Source: Pseudomonas sp. S09G 359
Lineage (GTDB): Bacteria; Pseudomonadota; Gammaproteobacteria; Pseudomonadales; Pseudomonadaceae
Assembly: GCF_002843605.1 (NCBI RefSeq)
Contig: NZ_CP025263.1
Coordinates: 2,819,501 to 2,883,500 of the forward strand
Reading direction: 5' to 3'
Length of the DNA stretch: 64,000 nt
The position numbers and the translations under genes were made by a program. The notes under the pieces are model-generated. The model did no database searches, was not told the DNA's origin, and saw only the letters and a program-made list of their open reading frames with translations. Below are positions 27,423-35,200 of the stretch, one piece after another. The stretch's first letter is position 1; each line of letters opens with the position of its first letter.

Positions 27423-28166
27423 TCAATATCCGAGGGTGCGTAGGCCTTTGAGTTGGTCCAAATTGCAGTTCAACGCGCCGTTGTTCAAACCGTTGTTATT
27501 CATCACGACGTTGAGCTGGGTCATGTTGTTGACGAAATTGGTGTTGCCGGTTAACACCGTGCCCTGCAGTACCGTGCCGCCACCGATCTGTTGCAGGCTG
27601 TTGCCCTGGTTGTGGTTGGCCTGGATCGCCATCTGCAAGCCGCCGTTGTTGGCGGATACGCTGACCTGGCCGGCCGGGCTGTCGCCGGTGACCACGCCGC
27701 CAGCCACCAGCACTTTGCCCGATTCGACGATATTGGCCGGGGCAAATCCGTTGGTCACGTTGATCCCAACGTTGTTGTAGGCGGTGTTGCCATCGCCGGC
27801 CGTGCGCACGCTTTGTGTTACGCCCTGGCCGCTACCGAGGCCGGCGCCGCCGGTGACGTTGCCGGTACCGGTGTTCTGGTTGGTGCCGGTACCGGCCGAC
27901 CCAGTGGTTTGCACGTAGAACTGTGGGGTGATGGTCGATGAGTCGATCTGCATGCTGGCCTTGCCGGTAATGGTGTCACCGATGGCATTGGTCCAGGTGC
28001 TGCTCATGACAATGCCGAAGCTGATGATTCGCCCCGGCATGACATAACGGCCGCGCAAGTCGGCCATTTCCGAATCCTTGAGTTCGATGGGTTTGAACCC
28101 CGATGAAGCATAAGCGGGCATTGAGGCTGCCAGACACATGACCGTCAGCCAACGGGAAGTGTTCAT
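27423..28166 (-). CDS. fapE: FapE, minor amyloid-associated protein
   Basis: A 247-residue exported protein with signal peptide MNTSRWLTVMCLAASMPAYA. The mature part begins SGFKPIELKDSEMADLRGRYVMPGRIISFG, typical of FapE, and continues into a Gly/Asn/Thr/Gln-rich region (residues about 85-235) with one cysteine near the C-terminus. FapE is a minor component of Fap fibrils, thought to be an extracellular chaperone or fibril-associated protein. It lies between fapD and fapF in the usual order. Confidence 0.92.
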   Translation of the reverse strand: MNTSRWLTVMCLAASMPAYASSGFKPIELKDSEMADLRGRYVMPGRIISFGIVMSSTWTNAIGDTITGKASMQIDSSTITPQFYVQTTGSAGTGTNQNTGTGNVTGGAGLGSGQGVTQSVRTAGDGNTAYNNVGINVTNGFAPANIVESGKVLVAGGVVTGDSPAGQVSVSANNGGLQMAIQANHNQGNSLQQIGGGTVLQGTVLTGNTNFVNNMTQLNVVMNNNGLNNGALNCNLDQLKGLRTLGY

Positions 28167-28203
28167 CTTCTGCTCCTGGAGCGTCCTGCCCCTTATTGCG
28201 CTT

Positions 28204-28884
28204 CTAGAAGAAGTCGCTCTGGATAAAACCGAAGTCCATCAGCTCGGCATCGCCTACAGGCCTGAACTCATTCAACTGGTTCTTGGCGGTCAGCGGAGTG
28301 GGCGGGTCGAGCAAGACGTTGGCCTTGTCGTAACCTTCACCCAGCACGGCGAAAACGATGCCATTCCAGCCTTTGACGAAGTCGTCACGCGAATAGCGCT
28401 TGTGGCCCAGTACCGGGTCGCCAATGTAGACCCAGTCCTTGTCGGCGCGCTGCATCACCACGAAGTGCTTGTAGCCACGAATTTCCAGCAGCACTACTAC
28501 GGGGATTTTTACCGTAACCAGGGTGTCTGGCGCGATTTTGTAGCCCCGGGCACGCATGCCGATGCTTTCGAGGTAGCGCTTCATGTCCAGCATGGAAAAA
28601 CCCTGGGTGCGTACCAGGTCCTGGTCAGCGGTGACCAGCATGCCTTTGATGATGTGTTCTTCGTCGACGTCCAGCCAGTAGGCTTGGCGCAGGATGGTGG
28701 CGAGTGCCGCAGCACCGCAGCTGAAATCGGTTTTCTGTTCCACCAGGTTGGCGAACCGGCGCTCACGGATGCTCTCGACCTTCTTGAAGATTACTGCACC
28801 GCCAGGCATGGCCGAGATCGCCATGGTGCCTGCCCACGCGGGGCCGGTGAGTAACATCAGGAGGGTGAGGGTCGCGAGGCGCAT
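28204..28884 (-). CDS. fapD: FapD, C39-type cysteine protease of the amyloid system
   Basis: A 226-residue exported C39-like peptidase. A signal peptide (MRLATLTLLMLLTGPAWAG) precedes the papain-like fold. Catalytic Cys56 is in DFSCGAAALATIL with the oxyanion Gln50, His140 in GYKHFVV and Asp156 in YIGDPV. FapD is needed for normal Fap secretion, probably by processing a Fap protein in the periplasm. The frame is open to 28929, but the start at 28884 puts the signal peptide at the N-terminus. Confidence 0.92.
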   Translation of the reverse strand: MRLATLTLLMLLTGPAWAGTMAISAMPGGAVIFKKVESIRERRFANLVEQKTDFSCGAAALATILRQAYWLDVDEEHIIKGMLVTADQDLVRTQGFSMLDMKRYLESIGMRARGYKIAPDTLVTVKIPVVVLLEIRGYKHFVVMQRADKDWVYIGDPVLGHKRYSRDDFVKGWNGIVFAVLGEGYDKANVLLDPPTPLTAKNQLNEFRPVGDAELMDFGFIQSDFF

Positions 28885-28941
28885 GATCGAATGACCTGTT
28901 GGACACTGAAAGAAGGGCCTTGTTGCCAAGGCCCCGTTGGA

Positions 28942-29688
28942 TCAGAAGCGCACGCCGCTGGCGCAGACGGTGCAACCTTGACCGATCGACAGGCTGTTGC
29001 TGCCTTGGTTGCCCGAGCCGGATTGCAGGTTCACACCCACGTTACCGGAGTTGCGGTTAACCGAGTTGTCGAGGCTGGAGTTGTTGGACACGTATTGAGC
29101 TTTGCTGCCATGGCCATACCCGTTGCTGGTAGCAGCAGTGTTCAGGTAGCTGTTGGCGAGCGAGTTTTGCTCGGTGTTGGCAGCCGCTGCGATGTTTTTG
29201 CCATCAGCGGTGGTAATTGCAAGGTTGTTTTTACCTTGGTTGCCTTGACCGGCCTGGCCGTTGTAACCCAGGTTGCCGGAGTTACCGTTAAGGGCGTTAT
29301 CCGCAGACGCGTTGTTTTGGGTGCCTTTGTTGACGAAGTTGTTCAGCGCGCTGTTTTGATTGACATCGACGACCGCGAATACGGTTGCAAAGTCACCTTT
29401 GGCACTGGAGATAGCACCGGAGTTGTCTGCTTGGTTACCACTGCCCGACTGAACGTTAACACCGGTGTTACCGCTGTTGCCGTTTACCGAGTTATCGGCA
29501 GAGGCATTGTTTTCGGTTTTGGTGTCATCGAACTTATTGCCGCCGCTGTTTTGTACATCGGTGACGACAGAGGCGACAACCCCGGTTGGTTGAGGCGCAG
29601 GGTGCCAGCCACCACCTGCTTGAGCAGCAGCAGCCATGAGTGCGGCGAGAGCGAAAACCATTGGTTTCAGAGCCATTTGAGGTTTCAT
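28942..29688 (-). CDS. fapC: FapC, major amyloid fibril subunit
   Basis: A 248-residue exported protein. The signal peptide ends at AQA (residue 24). Three imperfect repeats of about 34 residues, rich in Asn, Gly, Gln and Ser, are at roughly 60-93, 125-158 and 202-235, with the shared pattern NNxSxDNxxNxNSGNxGxN then Q(S/A)GxGNQ. Linkers of about 31 and 43 residues separate them. A CxxC motif (CTVC, 239-242) closes the protein, as known for FapC. The linkers are short, as in the fluorescens group. AAGGAGAAACACC precedes the start. Confidence 0.96.
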   Translation of the reverse strand: MKPQMALKPMVFALAALMAAAAQAGGGWHPAPQPTGVVASVVTDVQNSGGNKFDDTKTENNASADNSVNGNSGNTGVNVQSGSGNQADNSGAISSAKGDFATVFAVVDVNQNSALNNFVNKGTQNNASADNALNGNSGNLGYNGQAGQGNQGKNNLAITTADGKNIAAAANTEQNSLANSYLNTAATSNGYGHGSKAQYVSNNSSLDNSVNRNSGNVGVNLQSGSGNQGSNSLSIGQGCTVCASGVRF

Positions 29689-29724
29689 GGTGTTTCTCCT
29701 TGCTTCTAATTAGTTGGTTAAGTG

Positions 29725-29751
29725 TTGGTACGGTCTAACTAGTGCTACCAA
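29725..29751. other. Inverted repeat in the fapB-fapC spacer
   Basis: TTGGTA (29725-29730) and TACCAA (29746-29751) are complementary across 15 bases in the 67-base gap between fapB and fapC. It could form an mRNA stem that uncouples the levels of the two subunits. Confidence 0.35.
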
Positions 29752-29755
29752 GCGT

Positions 29756-30307
29756 TTACTTGATAGTGATGCCCAGGGTGTTAGCCACTCGGTTCCCCAC
29801 CCCGGCACTCTGGTTCACCTGAATCACTCCTCGGCTGCCGGTGAAGGCCTGGTCGCTGGTAACGACCTGGCGGCTGCCAGTGGTGGGGGTGAGCCCTGAG
29901 TCGGTCAACTGCGTCGTGTTCTGTTGCAACAAGACGCTGTCATCGATGCTTTGCGGGCCAGGGTTGATGCTGATCCGCACGGCGTTGATTTGTTGGTTAT
30001 TGGCCCCGGCCGACTGGTTGATGCCCAGTACACCGTTGCCATTGGTAAAAGAGTTGCCCTGGATCGCCGCCTTGGCGTTCAGGGACGGGTCGACCTTGCC
30101 GTCGAGCCTTTGGATATTGAGGTTGGTGGCCTGGCCACCGAGCGCGATGGCACGGCTGTTGGACATTTGGTTCTGGTCGCCACCTGCCTGGTTGATCGAC
30201 AGGACGCCGCCGTACTGTTTGCCGCTGTTGTTGATCATGGCGGTGTCGTCGGCGAATGCCGAGGTGCTGGCCAGCAGGGCGAGGATTAGCAGTGAGCGAT
30301 TCATCAT
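29756..30307 (-). CDS. fapB: FapB, minor amyloid subunit / nucleator
   Basis: A 183-residue exported protein with signal peptide (to about residue 19). Three repeats at 34-57, 92-115 and 160-183 share the pattern GVLxINQxxGxxNQ, the third running to the C-terminus. No cysteine. FapB is known to nucleate FapC polymerisation. The start ATGATG overlaps the fapA stop, so fapA and fapB are translationally coupled. Confidence 0.94.
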   Translation of the reverse strand: MMNRSLLILALLASTSAFADDTAMINNSGKQYGGVLSINQAGGDQNQMSNSRAIALGGQATNLNIQRLDGKVDPSLNAKAAIQGNSFTNGNGVLGINQSAGANNQQINAVRISINPGPQSIDDSVLLQQNTTQLTDSGLTPTTGSRQVVTSDQAFTGSRGVIQVNQSAGVGNRVANTLGITIK

Positions 30308-30753
30308 TTGCCCCCCATCATGCTGCCGATGTTGTTCAGGGGCGCCATGCCACGCTGGATCGAGTCGCTGATCTGCCCGCCCATGCTGCTGCCGCTGCCG
30401 TGGGCGGCGGCGGTGCCGGAACCCAGGGTCGACATGCTGTTCTGGGTAGCGTGCAGGCCAGTCAAGGTACCGTTGGACTGAATGGCGCGGACGATGCTTG
30501 AGCCGCTGCTGATACCGCCGATGTCCATATCGCTGAGTTCACCGGTGGCACCGATGATGTCTTTGCTGGGGTTGGCGTTGGCAGTGGTGGGGTAGGGGTC
30601 TTTACCGAAGGCGGCACGCCCGTACATGTGAGCCTGTACGTTGCGGCCTGTCACGATCACGCCGTCACCGGCAAAGCTCGGGGCACTGATGCCAGCGCTG
30701 AGTACACAGCTGATCAGCAGTACGTTTATCGAACCTTGAGTGAGTGTGATCAC
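30304..30753 (-). CDS. fapA: FapA, amyloid system regulator of subunit distribution
   Basis: A 149-residue exported protein: signal peptide to about residue 28 (SAPSFA), then a Gly/Ser/Thr/Asn-rich chain with [17 protein letters not shown] near the end. FapA is the first gene product of the fap operon; its loss elsewhere changes the FapB/FapC ratio in fibrils. The start is GTG at 30753, with AAGGA eight bases upstream. A three-codon frame ATG CCG CCG TGA begins in the same ribosome-binding region and its stop overlaps the GTG. Confidence 0.9.
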   Translation of the reverse strand: MITLTQGSINVLLISCVLSAGISAPSFAGDGVIVTGRNVQAHMYGRAAFGKDPYPTTANANPSKDIIGATGELSDMDIGGISSGSSIVRAIQSNGTLTGLHATQNSMSTLGSGTAAAHGSGSSMGGQISDSIQRGMAPLNNIGSMMGGK

Positions 30754-30805
30754 GGCGGCATTCCTTATTCTTCACGCTGACCCTAAACAGCGCTGTAAGG
30801 GATAG

Positions 30806-30821
30806 AGCAGAAGGCGTGCCG
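30806..30821 (-). promoter_or_regulatory. Sigma-54 (-24/-12) promoter of fapABCDEF
   Basis: Read on the minus strand, CGGCACGCCTTCTGCT runs from 30821 to 30806, with GG and GC exactly 10 bases apart, and matches the consensus core GGCACG and TGC. The predicted start would be near 30795, leaving a leader of about 42 bases before fapA. Confidence 0.72.
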
Positions 30822-30882
30822 CTTTTTATTTATCTTTGTTATTCAATGGGTTGTGGTTATAGATGGGCAAAGTGATGTAAGC

Positions 30883-30982
30883 GTTGTTTCATGGCTGATA
30901 CACCTGCCGTCCAGGCCTGCGCAACCGGCCGTACCACAAACGTTTCACCCGGCTGTATCAGCGTTGTAACACCCGGCGTGAC
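30883..30982. promoter_or_regulatory. Repeat-rich upstream region of the fap promoter (candidate enhancer sites)
   Basis: The 327 bases between fapA and fecR hold no gene. About 60-165 bases upstream of the -24 element lie GCTGATACA (30894-30902) and its perfect complement TGTATCAGC (30954-30962). Two tandem versions of a further motif are GTTTCACCCGGCTGT (30942-30956) and TGTAACACCCGGCGTG (30966-30981). These are placed where an enhancer-binding activator would act. Confidence 0.5.
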
Positions 30983-31080
30983 AAAACTATGAATCCGCTC
31001 GGGGCGGGCGGTTCAGGGCGGGTGGGTGTTTCAAAAATGGACACTGCAGGCGCGAGTGAACCCCGGCCTGCGGGCAAGGC

Positions 31081-32076
31081 TCAGCCTTTTGGCGTTTTAC
31101 GCGGGATGGAATTGAGTACGGGGTTGCCCTCCTGGTTCTGGGTCAGGTAGACCGGCAAAACCTTGGGCAGGGAGGAGACGAGGTTGTTGACCTCGGCGAG
31201 GTTGTAGATGCCGCCGATGCGGATCGCCCCGGTGTTGGCGTCTGCCAGCATGACCGGTTTGCTCAGGTAGCGGTTGATCAGCGGCAAGGCCTCGGCCAGG
31301 GCCAGGTTGTCGAGGATCAGCTTGCCCTGGCGCCAGGCCAGGGCCGGGTCATTGGCCGCGATCTCGCGCACGCGCGGCGTGGCGTCGCCCTGTTGATAGC
31401 TGGCCTGCATGCCAGGGGTGAGGGGTACGCTGCCGTGCACTTGGTCGCTGGAAATCTGCACCGAGCCTTCGAGCAACATCACTCGCACTTGGTCTTCATA
31501 CTTCCACACATTGAACTGGGTGCCCGTGACCCGCACCTGGCCGGTGCCAGCACGCACCACAAACGGATGCACGCTGTCGTGGGTCACCTTGAAGAACGCC
31601 TCGCCTTTTTTCAATGTGACCCGGCGCTGGTCCTTGTAATTGCTGTAGACCAATTCGGTACCCAGGTTGAGTTCCACCTGGCTGCCATCACCAAGGGTGA
31701 CCTGGCGCAAACTATTGGTAGCCTGGTAGCGCTCATAGGAGCTTGGCAGCCAACCGGCTTCCCAGCCGGTAAAAGCCGCCAGCGGCAATGCAGTCAGGCA
31801 GATCGCCGCCGCTACCGCATAGTTGCGCAGCCGGCTGCGAGGTTTGAACGGCACCACCACTGGCGTAGTTTCGCTGCGTGGCAGGTGGTCGGCGACGTCC
31901 CAGATTTCCAGCATCGCTGCATATTCAAAGGCGTGCAGCGGGTCGGAATCATGCCATTGCGCAAAAGCCTGACGTTCACCCGTGGTGCAATCACCCGCGT
32001 GCAGGCGCATGCACCAATGCGCGGCGGCGTCGGTGATGGCGTCATATTCGGCTTCTGAAATGGACTTTTCGCTCAT
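31081..32076 (-). CDS. FecR-family anti-sigma/transmembrane regulator without linked sigma factor
   Basis: A 331-residue FecR-type protein. An N-terminal FecR_N (DUF4880) domain covers residues 10-65 (AAHWCMRLHAGDCTTGERQAF), one membrane segment is at about 85-104, and the periplasmic FecR domain follows (LGDGSQVELNLGTELVYSNY, FVVRAGTGQVRVTGTQFNVW) with a C-terminal STN-like part (LDNLALAEALPLINRYL). FecR proteins pass a signal from an outer-membrane receptor to an ECF sigma factor. Neither an ECF sigma gene nor a TonB receptor is next to it: fapA lies downstream and the giant toxin gene upstream, 187 bases away. Its partner is therefore unknown. Confidence 0.88.
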   Translation of the reverse strand: MSEKSISEAEYDAITDAAAHWCMRLHAGDCTTGERQAFAQWHDSDPLHAFEYAAMLEIWDVADHLPRSETTPVVVPFKPRSRLRNYAVAAAICLTALPLAAFTGWEAGWLPSSYERYQATNSLRQVTLGDGSQVELNLGTELVYSNYKDQRRVTLKKGEAFFKVTHDSVHPFVVRAGTGQVRVTGTQFNVWKYEDQVRVMLLEGSVQISSDQVHGSVPLTPGMQASYQQGDATPRVREIAANDPALAWRQGKLILDNLALAEALPLINRYLSKPVMLADANTGAIRIGGIYNLAEVNNLVSSLPKVLPVYLTQNQEGNPVLNSIPRKTPKG

Positions 32077-32263
32077 TAACTCATCCTGATTTCGTACATT
32101 CTAACCTCCCGAGGTGGACGGCGAGAACAGCCATCATGGCGATTGCACATCAATTGGAATTTATTCTCGTTTATGCCACCTCTGAAAATCCCAGGATGTT
32201 CTTACAATTGAATACGAAAATGCTTAAGAAATCCTTAGTCGGGTTGTGTGCAACCACCGCGCT

Positions 32264-35200
32264 TCAGGCGCCCGCATCCAGTGCCCGGCCGAGTTGGCTG
32301 ATCAGGTAGGTAACGGAGTCGGCATTGGCCAGGATCGTGTCGATACGTTTATTTTCATCGGTCATGAAGATGTTCCGCGCCTCTTGGAGGGTCTGGCCGC
32401 CGGTGATTCCCAGGACTTTTTTCTTTTGCGCCGAGGTGCCCTGGTCGCTGCCGAAGTCCTCCCAGTCTTGTACGAATTGGTCCCATGTCGCGAACAGCTG
32501 TGTGGCAGGCGTCAGTATCGATAGCGCGGTTTTACGCAGGTTGGCGAGGTCGGTCTGCAAGCGCGCGGCGCCTTGGATGTTGATATTGATCAGGTCCTGG
32601 AACGGTCGCATGCTGTCCAGGTAGGCCAGGTCCTCGGTCAAGGATTTCACGTGTGAGATCTCGTGAATCAAGGTGGTCGCGCGTGCATGGGCCGATATGT
32701 TGAACGGCGTGTTCATGCGGTTTTGATACACGTCCAGGCCCGGATCGAAGAACCGATCCAGCAAGTAGATCTTGTGGTCCGGATCGTCGGGTATCACGAA
32801 GGCAAATGTGTCCCGCGGGCTGTAGCGATGGGTGCCGCAGACAAAACGCTGCGAGTCAGCGCCGGTCAATGTGTGGTTGGTCAACTCATCGAGTACCGCG
32901 TCGATAAGCCGCTCGACCCTGTGCACTTGATCGGACGTCAATGTGGCGACACCGAACATCTCAGTGAAAAACTGCCCGACACGGCTGCGGGGTTCGCGGC
33001 GGGTCGCGAAGTGGCGCAGGTTGCGTTTGCAGGTAACCGCATAGTAGGTCGCGACGTTGAGTGCTTCATTGATGCACTGTGCTTTCCAGCTGGATAGCGC
33101 GGCAATCGCTGGCATGCCCACCGCTTCGATATTGATGGCTTCGCGTTCAGCGGCCCAGGTTTGCACCTTGCCTGCGTAGCGCCCCAAGGTTCCGCCGTAG
33201 CGTGGGTGATGCCGGTCAAGGTCCAGCGTCCACTGGCCCTGGGCATTGCTTTGTATATAAGGGCCGTTTAATCCGCCCTGGCTCAGGCGCCAGTGCTTGC
33301 CGGCTTTTTTTACCGGGTAAACCTTGCCGGCCAATGGCACAAAATGGCGGCTGCCGGTTTTCTCCTGGTAAAGGTGGGGCAGCGTGCTGAGCGTGAGGTC
33401 CGCCAGGGCCGTATCGTGGGCCTCAAACGCCTGCAGCCGGGTGCGTCCAGGGGCGGTCAGGTCCAGCTCAGCCAGCGTCGGTGCGGCGGGTGGAGGGGCT
33501 TTGAGCCATTGCTCCAGCGTGACTTCATGCGTTGATGCAGGCGCTGGGGGCGGCACCAGATGCTCCAATTCCTTGCGCAAAGAGGCCAGCTCGGCCACCC
33601 CCTGGGCAAAGGTTTTGAGCGCGTGTTGCCAGCGGTGTTGCTGCAGGTCTTCGGCGGAGGTTTTAAACAGCTTAAAGCTGCGCCACACCACCAGCGGGTA
33701 GGCGAGTTTACCGGCCATGAACTTCAACCCTTTAGGGGTCGCTTCGGCAAGTAGGCTGGTGATTGCATCCCAATGTGCCTTGCCCGTTTGCGAGAACTGA
33801 CACGTGAGCATCCGCAGCAACATCTCGCTATTGTCCGCAAACAGCTGTGTGAGCAGGTTGCCGGCGATCGGGGCGGTGCCGAGGCGGATCTCCGAGGCGC
33901 CTCGGCCGCCTGGCTGGCTGAGTAAATTGCGATAGGTGGCTTGATCAGGCGCCGCCATTTGCCCTGTCACCCAATCCTGCAATGCGCCGGCGGCGGTGAA
34001 CGCATTGAGCAACGCGGCTTCACTCGCGTATTCCGTCAACAGGTGGCGCGGGCTATAGGGCGCATACAGGACAAGCGGGCCGGTGGCATCGGTTTGCGCG
34101 ATGACATAACAGCCCAGCGCCTTGGCCGGCGTTGCGCCTGGGGTGGCTATCAGCTCAAGGGCGCGAATGCTCGCCGTAGCATCAGCCACTGCGGCACGCG
34201 CGACGGCATCCGGCATATCAAAGACTTGCCGGATCAAACCCCAGGCCGCCGCCGACAGCTGATCATCGAGTGTGAGTTGATGGGCATATTGCAGCAATTG
34301 CCAGGGCAACTGCCGATAGAACAACCGGCGACGCTCGCGGGTATCCTCGCTGTCGCCTTTGAGGTGGGTGGTCAGTTGTTGCTGGTAAAGGCTGTTCAAG
34401 TCCAGCTGGCGAACCAGTTGCACCACGGCACTGCCGTCCAGTGCTGCCGGCAACGGCGTGGCCGTTCGCGAGTGTGGCCGGATATCGTCGGCGCGTAGCT
34501 CGGGCCAGTGGCGCAGGGCGAAGTCCGTCAGGGTCAGTGTGTTGCCCGCCAGGTGGATACGGCCAGGTATCAGTACGTTGTCCGGGTTGATCACCTGGCC
34601 TGGAAAACGTGCATTGAGCAGCGTCGAGAGGCTGCTGAAGGCCTGCTCGCGCAGGGTGGTGATGCTGTGCAGGTAGTCGCGCTCGTCGGGTGCGTTGATG
34701 CGGTACTGCTCAAGCAATTCGGCGTGCAGGATCTGCTCGTGCGGCCGTGCCATGCCCAGCCATACCGGCAATGCTTGCTGGTGGACGGTGGCCTGCGCGA
34801 TGGCTATCGCCCTGGGCAGGTTGGTTGGGGGCGAACGCTGGATCAAGCCATCCATGCAGGCCGCAAAGCGTTTTTTGCTCAGTCCCATCGAGCGCAGGAA
34901 GTCAATTTGGTCACGTATGAAGTCGCTGTAGGTCTGCTGACGGCCGTCCAGCAAGTGGCCATCGATGCGGCGCAATGGCCCTAGTCGGCAAGCCTGGTGC
35001 GGCACACGTTGGGAGGGCGGCAGGTTCTCCATCAGCGGTAGGCGCTGCTGAGGGCCCTGCAGGCGTTGCTCGAGGGCGTCGCGCAAGGCCTTGATCGAGG
35101 CAAAAAATTCATAGCCGCGACGGGGCGTCCACAGTAGCGCCGCGCCTGAATGGACGGGGTCGGTGCCGCCACGTTCGGTCACCACAAAGCAATTGGCAAG

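Noticed and set aside
28138..29709. Plus-strand frames opposite fapD and fapC
   Set aside because: They are antisense shadows of recognised fap genes.
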